DNA of 64,000 nt from Antedon bifida (taxonomy: Eukaryota; Echinodermata; Crinoidea; Comatulida; Antedonidae), in assembly GCA_963402885.1 (NCBI GenBank), contig OY727093.1:21141409-21205408 (forward strand), written 5' to 3'. The notes under the pieces are model-generated. The model saw only the letters and a list, made by a program, of their open reading frames with translations. It had not been told where the DNA came from and made no database searches. A program made the position numbers and the translations under genes. Shown here in pieces: positions 36,060 to 47,200 of this stretch (position 1 is the stretch's first letter; each line of letters begins with the position of its first letter).

Positions 36060-37700
36060 TTTTGTCGAAATGCTCAAAATGTTCTAAAACGTTTTCAAAT
36101 ACCATATTAAGCTATTTTAAGCACATTGATGTTTCTATGTTAACAAGTTTTTTCGAAAATCACAAAATGGTCTAAAACGTCTCAAAATGCGATTTGAAGC
36201 TATTTTAACCACTTTGGTGATTTTATGTTAACAATTTTTTTCGAAAATCACAAAATGGTCTAAAACGTCTCCCAATGCGATTTGAAGCTATTCTGTACAC
36301 TTTGATGTTTTGTATGAAAAAGTTTTGTCGAAATGCTCAAAATGGTCTAAAACGTTTTCAAATACCATATTAAGCTATTTTGTGCACTTTGATGTTTTTG
36401 TGTGAAAAGTTTTATCCGAATGCTTAAAATGGTCTAAAACGGTTTCTAATGTGATTTTAAGCACTTTGATGTTTTTATGTTAACAAGTTTTTTCGAAAAT
36501 CACAAAATGGTCTAAAACGTCTCCAAATGCGATTTGAAGCTATTCAGTACACTTTGATGTTTTGAGTGAAAAAGTTTTGTCGAAATGCTCAAAATGGTCT
36601 AAAACGTTTTCAAATACCATATTAAGCTATTTTGTGCACTTTGATGTTTTTGTGAGAAAAATTTTATCGAAATCCTTAAAATGGTCAAAAACGTTTTCTA
36701 ATGAGATTTTAAGCACTTTGATGTTTCTATGTTAATAAGTTTTTTCGAAAATCACAAAATGGTCTAAAACGTCTCAAAATGCGATTTGAAGCTATTTTAA
36801 CCACTTTGGTGATTTTATGTTAACAAGTTTTTTCGAAATGCACAAAATGTCTGAAACGTCTCCAAATGCAATTTGAAGCTATTCTGTACACTTTGATGTT
36901 TTGTGTGAAAAAGTTTTGTCGAAATGCTCAAAATGTCTAAAACGTTTTCAAATACCATATTAAGCTATTTTGTGCACTTTGATGTTTTTGTGTGAAAAGT
37001 TTTATCGAAATGCTCAAAATGGTCTAAAACGGTTTCTTTTGTGATTTTATGCACTTTGATGTTTTTGTGTAACCAAGTTTCGTCGAAATGCACAAAATGG
37101 TCTAAAACGTCTCCAAATGCGATTTGAAGCTATTCTGTACACTTTGATGTTTTGTGTGAAAAAGTTTTGTCGAAATGCTCAAAATGGTCTAAAACGTTTT
37201 TCAAATACCATATTAAGCTATTTTGTGCACTTTGATGTTTTTATGTGAAAAGTTTTATCGAAATGCTTAAAATGGTCTAAAACGGTTTCTGATGTGATTT
37301 TAAGCACTTTGATGTTTCTATGTTAACAAGTTTTTTCGAAAATCACAAAATGGTCTAAAACGTCTCAAAATGCGATTTAAAGCTAATCTAACCACTTTGG
37401 TGATTTTATGTTAACAAGTTTTTTCGAAATGCACAAAATGTCTAAAACGTCTCCAAATGCGATTTGAAGCTATTCTGTACACTTTGATGTTTTGTGTGAA
37501 AAAGTTTTGTCAAAATGCTCAAAATGGTCTAAAACGTTTTCAAATACCATATTAAGCTATTTTGTGCACTTTGATGTTTTTGTTTGAAAAGTTTTATCGG
37601 AATGCTTAAAATGGTCTAAAACGGTTTCTAATGTGATTTTAAGCACTTTGATGTTTTTATGTTAACAAGTTTTTTCGAAATGCACAAAATGTCTAAAACG
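36060..37700. repeat. 1.6-kb block duplicated at 62100-63700
   Basis: The block matches 62.10-63.70 kb at offset 26034. Shared rare variants are 'aatgttctaaaacg' then 'gctattttaagcac', 'gtctcccaatgcg', 'ttgtatgaaaaag', 'atccgaatgc' at 36414 (62448), 'tattcagtac' with 'tttgagtgaaaaag' near 36541, 'atgtctgaaacg', 'ttttgtgattttatgc', 'acgtttttcaaatacc' and 'gcgatttaaagc'. Parts of the same block occur again at 59.46-59.98, 60.12-60.64 and 44.90-45.46 kb, so it has spread several times. Confidence 0.78.
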
Positions 37701-40362
37701 TCTCCAAATGCGATTTGAAGCTATTCTGTACACTTTGATGTTTTGTGTGAAAAAGTTTTGTCAAAATGGTCTAAAACGTTTTCAAATACCATATTAAGCT
37801 ATTTTGTGCACTTTGATGTTTTTGTTTGAAAAGTTTTATCGGAATGCTTAAAATGGTCTAAAACGGTTTCTAATGTGATTTTAAGCACTTTGATGTTTTT
37901 ATGTTAACAAGTTTTTTCGAAAATCACAAAATGGTCTAAAACGTCTCCAAATGCGATTTGAAGCTATTCTGTACACTTTGATGTTTTGTGTGAAAAAGTT
38001 TTGTCAAAATGGTCTAAAACGTTTTCAAATACCATATTAAGCTATTTTGTGCACTTTGATGTTTTTGTGTGAAAAGTTTTATCGGAATGCTTAAAATGGT
38101 CTAAAACGGTTTCTAATGTGATTTTAAGCACTTTGATGTTTTTATGTTAACATGTTTTTTCGAAATGCACAAAATGTCTAAAACGTCTCCAAATGCGATT
38201 TGAAGCTATTCTGTACACTTTGATGTTTTGTGTGAAAAAGTTTTGTCGAAATGCTCAAAATGGTCTAAAACGTTTTCAAATACCATATTAAGCTATTTTG
38301 TGCACTTTGATGTTTTTGTGTGAAAAGTTTTATCGGAATGCTTAAAATTGTCTAAAACGGTTTCTAATGTGATTTTAAGCACTTTGATGTTTTTATGTTT
38401 ACAAGTTTTTTCGAAAATCACAAAATGGTCTAAAACGTCTCCAAATGCGTTTGAAGCTATTCTGTACACTTTGATGTTTTGTGTGAAAGAGTTTTGTCGA
38501 AATGCTCAAAATGGTCTAAAACGTTTTCAAATACCATATTAAGCTATTTTGTGCACTTTGATGTTTTTGTGAGAAAAATTTTATCGAAATCCTTAAAATG
38601 GTCTAAAACGGTTTCTAATGTGATTTTAAGCACTTTGATGTTTTTATGTAACCAAGTTTGGTCGAAATGCACAAAATGGTCTAAAACGTCTTCAAATACC
38701 ATATTAAGCTATTTTGTGCACTTTGATGTTTTTGTGTGAAAAGTTATATCGAAATGCTCAAAATGGTCTAAAACGGTTTATTTTGTGATTTTAAGCACTT
38801 TGATGTTTTTGTGTAACCAAGTTTCGTCGAAATGCACAAAATGGTCTAAAACGTCTCCAAATGCGATTTGAAGCTAATCTAACCACTTTGGTGATTTTAT
38901 GTTAACAAGTTTTTTCGAAATGCACAAAATGTCTAAAACGTCTCCAAATGCGATTTGAAGCTATTCTGTACACTTTGATGTTTTGTGTGAAAAAGTTTTG
39001 TCAAAATGCTCAAAATGGTCTAAAACGTTTTCAAATACCATATTAAGCTATTTTGTGCACTTTGATGTTTTTGTTTGAAAAGTTTTATCGGAATGCTTAA
39101 AATGGTCTAAAACGGTTTCTAATGTGATTTTAAGCACTTTGATGTTTTTATGTTAACAAGTTTTTTCGAAATGCACAAAATGTCTAAAACGTCTCCAAAT
39201 GCGATTTGAAGCTATTCTGTACACTTTGATGTTTTGTGTGAAAAAGTTTTGTCAAAATGGTCTAAAACGTTTTCAAATACCATATTAAGCTATTTTGTGC
39301 ACTTTAATGTTTTTGTTTGAAAAGTTTTATCGGAATGCTTAAAATGGTCTAAAACGGTTTCTAATGTGATTTTAAGCACTTTGATGTTTTTATGTTAACA
39401 AGTTTTTTCGAAAATCACAAAATGGTCTAAAACGTCTCCAAATGCGATTTGAAGCTATTCTGTACACTTTGATGTTTTGTGTGAAAAAGTTTTGTCAAAA
39501 TGGTCTAAAACGTTTTCAAATACCATATTAAGCTATTTTGTGCACTTTGATGTTTTTGTGTGAAAAGTTTTATCGGAATGCTTAAAATGGTCTAAAACGG
39601 TTTCTAATGTGATTTTAAGCACTTTGATGTTTTTATGTTAACATGTTTTTTCGAAATGCACAAAATGTCTAAAACGTCTCCAAATGCGATTTGAAGCTAT
39701 TCTGTACACTTTGATGTTTTGTGTGAAAAAGTTTTGTCGAAATGCTCAAAATGGTCTAAAACGTTTTCAAATACCATATTAAGCTATTTTGTGCACTTTG
39801 ATGTTTTTGTGTGAAAAGTTTTATCGGAATGCTTAAAATTGTCTAAAACGGTTTCTAATGTGATTTTAAGCACTTTGATGTTTTTATGTTTACAAGTTTT
39901 TTCGAAAATCACAAAATGGTCTAAAACGTCTCCAAATGCGTTTGAAGCTATTCTGTACACTTTGATGTTTTGTGTGAAAGAGTTTTGTCGAAATGCTCAA
40001 AATGGTCTAAAACGTTTTCAAATACCATATTAAGCTATTTTGTGCACTTTGATGTTTTTGTGAGAAAAATTTTATCGAAATCCTTAAAATGGTCTAAAAC
40101 GGTTTCTAATGTGATTTTAAGCACTTTGATGTTTTTATGTAACCAAGTTTGGTCGAAATGCACAAAATGGTCTAAAACGTCTTCAAATACCATATTAAGC
40201 TATTTTGTGCACTTTGATGTTTTTGTGTGAAAAGTTATATCGAAATGCTCAAAATGGTCTAAAACGGTTTATTTTGTGATTTTAAGCACTTTGATGTTTT
40301 TGTGTAACCAAGTTTCGTCGAAATGCACAAAATGGTCTAAAACGTCTCCAAATGCGATTTGA
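37381..40362. repeat. Near-perfect tandem duplication of 1491 bp
   Basis: 37381-38871 and 38872-40362. A line-by-line comparison shows one mismatch (g at 37814, a at 39305). Both start with the rare 'agctaatctaacc' and contain short-A trimers, an 'aacatg' hybrid, 'aaaattgtc', 'ttttatgtttacaag', 'gtgaaagag', 'aagtttggtcg' and 'gttatatcg'. Short open frames inside it also appear twice at the same spacing and are not genes. The left flank continues into a block also present at 62.1-63.7 kb, so the duplication began inside it. Confidence 0.93.
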
Positions 40363-40714
40363 AGCTATTCTGTACAATTTGATGTTTTGTGTGAAAAAGT
40401 TTTGTCGAAATGCTCAAAATGGTCTAAAACGTTTTCAAATACCATATTAAGCTATTTTGTGCACTTTGATGTTTTTGTTTGAAAAGTTTTATCGAAATGC
40501 TTAAGATGGTCTAAAACGGTTTCTAATGTGATTTTAAGCAATTTGATGTTTCTATCTTAACAAGTTTTTTCGAAAATCACAAAATGGTCTAAAACGTCTC
40601 AAAATGCGATTTGAAGCTATTCTAACCACTTTGGTGATTTTATGTTAACAAGTTTTTTCGAAATGCACAAAATGTCTAAAACGTCTCCAAATGCGATTTG
40701 AAGCTATTCTGTAC

Positions 40715-41218
40715 ACTTTGATGTTTTGTGTGAAAAAGTTTTGTCGAAATGCTCAAAATGGTCTAAAACGTTTTCAAATACCATATTAAGATATTTTGTG
40801 CACTTTGATGTTTTTGTGTGAAAAGTTTTATCGGAATGCTTAAAATGGTCTAAAACGGTTTCTAATGTGATTTTAAGCACTTTGATGTTTTTATGTTAAC
40901 AAGTTTTTTCGAAAATCACAAAATGGTCTAAAACGTCTCCAAATGCGATTTGAAGCTATTCTGTACACTTTGATGTTTTGTGTGAAAAAGTTTTGTCGAA
41001 ATGCTCAAAATGGTCTAAAACGTTTTCAAATACCATATTAAGCTATTTTGTGCACTTTAATGTTTTTGTGTGAAAAGTTTTATCGGAATGCTTAAAATGG
41101 TCTAAAACGGTTTCTAATGTGATTTTAAGCACTTTGATGTTTTTATGTTAACAAGTTTTTTCGAAAATCACAAAATGGTCTAAAACATCTCCAAATGCGA
41201 TTTGAAGGTATTCTGTAC
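40715..41218. repeat. Two A-B-C trimers in tandem (252 bp each)
   Basis: A clean example of the 252-bp trimer: A 87, B 77 and C 88 bp, twice (40715-40966 and 40967-41218). Both use the 'tatcggaatgc' B form and the 'tttttatg' C form. Private changes are 'aagatatttt' in the first A, 'actttaatg' at the second B, and 'aaaacatctcc' in the second C. The last is a C-to-T change of the otherwise strongly kept CpG after the core. Confidence 0.9.
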
Positions 41219-42237
41219 ACTTTGATGTTTTGTGTGAAAAAGTTTTGTCGAAATGCTCAAAATGGTCTAAAACGTTTTCAAATACCATATTAAGCTATTT
41301 TGTGCACTTTGATGTTTTTGTGTGAAAAGTTTAACCAAAATGCTAAAAATGGTCAAAAATGGTTTCTAATGTGATTTTAAGCACTTTGATGTTTCTATGG
41401 TAACAAGTTTTTTCGAAAATCACAAAATGGTCTAAAACGTCTCAAAATGCGATTTGAAGCTATTCTAACCACTTTGGTGATTTTATGTTAACAAGTTTTT
41501 TCGAAAATCACAAAATGGTCTAAAACGTCTCCAAATGCGATTTGAAGCTATTCTGTACACTTTGATGTTTTGTGTGAAAAAGTTTTGTCGAAATGCTCAA
41601 AATGTTCTAAAACGTTTTCAAATACCATATTAAGCTATTTTGTGCACTTTGATGTTTTTGTGAGAAAAATTTTATCGAAATCCTTAAAATGGTCAAAAAC
41701 GTTTTCTAATGTGATTTTAAGCACTTTGATGTTTCTATGTTAACAAGTTTTTTCGAAAATCACAAAATGGTCTAAAACGTCTCAAAATGTGATTTTAAGC
41801 TATTTTAACCACTTTGGTGATTTTATGTTAACAAGTTTTTTCGAAAATCACAAAATGGTCTAAAACGTCTCCAAATGCGATTTGAAGCTATTCTGTACAC
41901 TTTGATGTTTTGTGTGAAAAAGTTTTGTCGAAATGCTCAAAATGGTCTAAAACGTTTTCAAATACCATATTAAGCTATTTTATGCACTTTGATGTTTTTG
42001 TGTGAAAAGATTTATCGAAATGCTCAAAATGGTCTAAAACGGTTTCTTATGTTATTTTAAGCACTTTGATGATTTTGTGTAACCAAGTTTCGTCGAAATG
42101 CACAAAATGGTCTAAAACGTCTCCAAATGCAATTTGAAGCTATTCTGTACACTTTGATGTTTTGTGTGAAAAAGTTTTGTCGAAATGCTCAAAATGGTCT
42201 AAAAAGTTTTCAAATACCATATTAAGCTATTTTGTGC

Positions 42238-42733
42238 ACTTTGATGTTTTTGTGTGAAAAGTTTTATCGGAATGCTTAAAATGGTCTAAAACGTTTTCAA
42301 ATACCATATTAAGCTATTTTGTGCACTTTGATGTTTTTGTGTGAAAAGTTTTATCGGAATGCTTAAAATGGTCTAAAACGGTTTCTAATGTGATTTTAAG
42401 CACTTTTTATGTAACCAAGTTTGGTCGAAATGCACAAAATGGTCTAAAACGTCTCAAAATGCGATTTGAAGCTATTCTAACCACTTTGGTGATTTTATGT
42501 TAACAAGTTTTTTCGAAATGCACAAAATGTCTAAAACGTCTCCAAATGCGATTTGAAGCTATTTTAACCACTTTGGTGATTTTATGTTAACAAGTTTTTT
42601 CGAAATGCACAAAATGTCTAAAATGCGATTTGAAGCTATTTTAACCACTTTGGTGATTTTATGTTAACAAGTTTTTTCGAAATGCACAAAATGTCCAAAA
42701 CGTCTCCAAATGCGATTTGAAGCTATTCTGTAC
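42238..42733. repeat. Disordered stretch: B/A hybrid and D-D-D run
   Basis: 42238-42324 begins as B and ends as A. 42325 starts a B, then an E-like monomer from 42402 with a shortened start ('cactttttatgtaacc'). Three D monomers follow: 42483-42569 (87 bp), 42570-42646 (77 bp, 10 bp lost after 'gtctaaaa') and 42647-42733 (87 bp, with 'gtccaaaacg'). Consecutive D monomers were not seen elsewhere, where D is normally followed by A or B. Confidence 0.82.
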
Positions 42734-43488
42734 ACTTTGATGTTTTGTGTGAAAAAGTTTTGTCGAAATGCTCAAAATGTCTAAAACGTTTTCAAATACC
42801 ATATTAAGCTATTTTGTGCACTTTGATGTTTTTGTGTGAAAAGTTTTATCGAAATGCTCAAAATGGTCTAAAACTGTTTCTTTTGTGATTTTAAGCACTT
42901 TGATGTTTTTGTGTAACCAAGTTTCGTCGAAATGCACAAAATGGTCTAAAACGTCTCCAAATGCGATTTGAAGCTATTCTGTACACTTTGATGTTTTGTG
43001 TGAAAAAGTTTTGTCGAAATGCTCAAAATGGTCTAAAAGGTTTTCAAATACCATATTAAGCTATTTTGTGCACTTTGATGTTTTTGTGTGAAAAGTTTTA
43101 TCGAAATGCTCAAAATGGTCTAAAACGGTTTCTTATGTGATTTTAAGCACTTTGATGTTTTTGTGTAACCAAGTTTCGTCGAAATGCACAAAATGGTCTA
43201 AAACGTCTCCAAATGCGATTTGAAGCTATTCTGTACACTTTGATGTTTTGTGTGAAAAAGTTTTGTCGAAATGCTCAAAATGGTCTAAAACGTTTTCAAA
43301 TACCATATTAAGCTATTTTGTGCACTTTGATGTTTTTGTGTGAAAAGTTTTATCAAAATGCTTAAAATGGTCAAAAACGGTTTCTAATGTGATTTTAAGC
43401 ACTTTGATGTTTCTATGTTAACAAGTTTTTTCGAAAATCACAAAATGGTCTAAAACGTCTCAAAATGCGATTTGAAGCTATTCTAACC

Positions 43489-43576
43489 ACTTTGGTGATT
43501 TTATGTTAACAAGTTTTTTCGAAATGCTCAAAATGGTCTAAAACGTTTTCAAATACCATATTAAGCTATTTTGTGC
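43489..43576. repeat. D/A hybrid monomer (88 bp)
   Basis: The monomer starts as D ('actttggtgattttatg', 'ttaacaagttttttcg') and switches at 'gaaatgc' to A ('tcaaaatgg', 'caaataccatattaagc'). The switch point is a sequence common to both classes, so an exchange or copy-choice event in register within the monomer explains it. The same hybrid stands at 45748, 48352 and 55200, always inside the hybrid block. Confidence 0.85.
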
Positions 43577-43741
43577 ACTTTGATGTTTTTGTGTGAAAAG
43601 TTTTATCAAAATGCTTAAAATGATCCAAAACGGTTTCTAATGTGATTTTAAGCACTTTGATGTTCCTATGTTAACAAGTTTTTTCGAAAATCACAAAATG
43701 GTCTAAAACGTCTCAAAATGCGATTTGAAGCTATTGTAACC

Positions 43742-43809
43742 ACTTTGGTGATTTTATGTTAACAAGTTTTTTCGAAATGCACAAAACGGTTTCTTATGTG
43801 ATTTTAAGC
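43742..43809. repeat. D/B hybrid monomer (68 bp)
   Basis: It begins as D and passes at 'gcacaaaacgg' into the B 3' end 'tttcttatgtgattttaagc'. The join removes most of the 'aaaatggtctaaaacg' core, so this monomer lacks the element kept by nearly all others. Copies are at 46001, 48605, 49265 and 55453. Four of the five are preceded by 'tattgtaacc'; the one at 49265 has the ordinary 'tattctaacc'. Confidence 0.85.
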
Positions 43810-44217
43810 ACTTTGATGTTTTTGTGTAACCAAGTTTCGTCGAAATGCACAAAATGGTCTAAAACGTCTCCAAATGAGATTTGAAGCTATTCTTAGGACT
43901 TTGATGTTTTGTGTGAAACAGTTTTGTCGAAATGCTCAAAATGGTCTAAAACGTTTTCAAATACCATATTAAGCTATTTTGTGCACTTTGATGTTTTTGT
44001 GTGAAAAGTTTTATCGAAATGCTCAAAATGGTCTAAAACGGTTTCTTATGTGATTTTAAGCACTTTGATGTTTTTGTGTAACCAAGTTTCGTCGAAATGC
44101 ACAAAATGGTCTAAAACGTCTCCAACTGCGATTTGAAGCTATTCTGTACACTTTGATGTTTTGTGTGAAAAAGTTTTGTCGAAATGCTCAAAATGGTCTA
44201 AAACGTTTTCAAATACC

Positions 44218-47200
44218 ACATTAATCAATTTTGTGCACTTTGATGTTTTTGTGTGAAAAGTTTTATCGAAATGCTTAAAATGGTCTAAAACGGTTTCTAA
44301 TGTTATTTTAAGCACTTTGATGTTTCTATGTTAACAAGTTTTTTCGAAAATCACAAAATGGTCTAAAACGACTCAAAATGCGATTTGAAGCTATTCTGTA
44401 CACTTTGATGTTTTGTGTGAAAAAGTTTTGTCGAAATGCTCAAAATGGTCTAAAACGTTTTCAAATACCACATTAATCAATTTTGTGCACTTTGATGTTT
44501 TTGTGTGAAAAGTTTTATCGAAATGCTTAAAATGGTCTACAACGGTTTCTAATGTTATTTTAAGCACTTTGATGTTTCTATGTTAACAAGTTTTTTCGAA
44601 AATCACAAAATGGTCTAAAACGACTCAAAATGCGATTTGAAGCTATTCTAACCACTTTGGTGATTTTATGTTAACAATTTTTTTCGAAAATCACAAAATG
44701 TCTAAAACGTCTCTAAATGCGATTTGAAGCTATTCTGTACACTTTGATGTTTTGTGTGAAAAAGTTATGTCGAAATGCTCAAAATGGTCTAAAACGTTTT
44801 CAAATACCATATTAAGCTATTTTGTGCACTTTGATGTTTTTGTGTGAAAAGTTTTGTCGAAATGCTCAAAATGGTCAAAAACGTTTTATAATGTGATTTT
44901 AACCACTTTGGTGATTTTATGTTAACAAGTTTTTTCGAAATGCACAAAATGTCTGAAACGTCTCCAAATGCTATTTGAAGCTATTCTGTACACTTTGATG
45001 TTTTGTGTGAAAAAGTTTTGTCGAAATGCTCAAAATGTCTAAAACGTTTTCAAATACCATATTAAGCTATTTTGTGCACTTTGATGTTTTTGTGTGAAAA
45101 GTTTTATCGAAATGCTCAAAATGGTCTAAAACGGTTTCTTTTGGGATTTTATGCACTTTGATGTTTTTGTGTAACCAAGTTTCCTCGAAATGCACAAAAT
45201 GGTCTAAAACGTCTCCAAATGCGATTTGAAGCTATTCTGTACACTTTGATGTTTTGTGTGAAAAAGTTTTGTCGAAATGCTCAAAATGGTCTAAAACGTT
45301 TTTCAAATACCATATTAAGCTATTTTGTGCACTTTGATGTTTTTATGTGAAAAGTTTTATCGAAATGCTTAAAATGGTCTAAAACGGTTTCTGATGTGAT
45401 TTTAAGCACTTTGATGTTTCTATGTTAACAAGTTTTTTCGAAAATCACAAAATGGTCTAAAACGTCTCCAAATGCGATTTGAAGCTATTCTGTACACTTT
45501 GATGTTTTGTGTGAAAAAGTTTTGTCGAAATGCTCAAAATGGTCTAAAACGTTTTCAAATACCATATTAAGCTATTTTGTGCACTTTGATGTTTTTGTGT
45601 GAAAAGTTTTACCAAAATGCTTAAAATGGTCAAAAACGGTTTCTAATGTGATTTTAAGCACTTTGATGTTTCTATGTTAACAAGTTTTTTCGAAAATCAC
45701 AAAATGGTCTAAAACGTCTCAAAATGCGATTTGAAGCTATTCTAACCACTTTGGTGATTTTATGTTAACAAGTTTTTTCGAAATGCTCAAAATGGTCTAA
45801 AACGTTTTCAAATACCATATTAAGCTATTTTGTGCACTTTGATGTTTTTGTGTGAAAAGTTTTATCAAAATGCTTAAAATGATCAAAAACGGTTTCTAAT
45901 GTGATTTTAAGCACTTTGATGTTTCTATGTTAACAAGTTTTTTCGAAAATCACAAAATGGTCTAAAACGTCTCAAAATGCGATTTGAAGCTATTGTAACC
46001 ACTTTGGTGATTTTATGTTAACAAGTTTTTTCGAAATGCACAAAACGGTTTCTTATGTGATTTTAAGCACTTTGATGTTTTTGTGTAACCAAGTTTCGTC
46101 GAAATGCACAAAATGGTCTAAAACGTCTCCAAATGCGATTTGAAGCTATTCTTAGGACTTTGATGTTTTGTGTGAAACAGTTTTGTCGAAATGCTCAAAA
46201 TGGTCTAAAACGTTTTCAAATACCATATTAAGCTATTTTGTGCACTTTGATGTTTTTGTGTGAAAAGTTTTATCGAAATGCTCAAAATGGTCTAAAACGG
46301 TTTCTTATGTGATTTTAAGCACTTTGATGTTTTTGTGTAACCAAGTTTCGTCGAAATGCACAAAATGGTCTAAAACGTCTCCAACTGCGATTTGAAGCTA
46401 TTCTGTACACTTTGATGTTTTGTGTGAAAAAGTTTTGTCGAAATGCTCAAAATGGTCTAAAACGTTTTCAAATACCATATTAAGCTATTTTATGCACTTT
46501 GATGTTTTTGTGTGAAAAGTTTTATCGAAATTCTTAAAATGGTCTAAAACGGTTTCTAATGTGATTTTAAGCACTTTGATGTTTCTATGTTAACAAGTTT
46601 TTTCGAAAATCACAAAATGGTCTAAAACGTCTCAAAATGCGATTTGAAGCTATTCTAACCACTTTGGTGATTTTATGTTAACAAGTTTTTTCGAAATGCA
46701 CAAAATGTCTAAAACGTCTCCAAATGCGATTTGAAGCTATTCTGTACACTTTGATGTTTTGTGTGAAAAAGTTTTGTCGAAATGCACAAAATTGTCTAAA
46801 ACGTTTTCAAATACCATATTAAGCTATTTTGTGCCCTTTGATGTTTTTGTGTGAAAAGTTTTATCGGAATGCTTAAAATGGTCTAAAACGGTTTCTAATG
46901 TGATTTTAAGCAATTTGATGTTTTTATGTTAACAAGTTTTTTCGAAAATCACAAAATGGTCTAAAACGTCTCCAAATGCGATTTGAAGCTATTCTGTACA
47001 CTTTGATGTTTTGTGTGAAAAAGTTTTGTCGAAATGCTCAAAATGTTCTAAAACGTTTTCAAATACCATATTAGGCTATTTTGTGCACTTTGATGTTTTT
47101 GTGTGAAAAGTTTTATCGAAATGCTTAAAATGGTCTAAAACGGTTTCTAATGTGATTTTAAGCACTTTGATGTTTTTATGTTAGCTTAGCAAGTTTTTTC

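Larger units (their letters stand above)
40363..43188. repeat. Array between the 1491-bp duplication and the hybrid block
   Basis: Ordinary trimers and tetramers run to about 42.2 kb, including the clean trimers at 40715-41218. After that the order breaks down: a B/A hybrid at 42238-42324, an E-like monomer with a shortened start at 42402, then three D monomers in a row to 42733. From 42734 regular A-B-E units resume. Apart from this disturbed part I see nothing but standard monomers. Confidence 0.75.
43189..44217. repeat. Hybrid block, first of four copies plus a fragment
   Basis: The block contains, in order, an A-B-C unit, a D/A hybrid (43489-43576), a B-C pair, a D/B hybrid of 68 bp (43742-43809), an E, an A whose start reads 'cttaggactttgatg' (43892) with 'gtgaaacag', and B-E with 'ccaactgcg'. 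Copies lie at 45448-46582, 48052-49186 and 54900-56034, with a fragment at about 49265-49525. In all five the D/B hybrid and the 'cttagg' marker are exactly 150 bp apart. Confidence 0.85.

Noticed and set aside
38348-38739. Two overlapping open frames (64 and 86 codons)
   Set aside because: They are identical to those at 39839-40230 because both lie in the 1491-bp duplication. Identity comes from recent duplication, not from coding constraint, and they run through A, B and C monomers.
39839-40230. Second pair of open frames identical to 38348-38739
   Set aside because: Copy of the above in the second 1491-bp unit.
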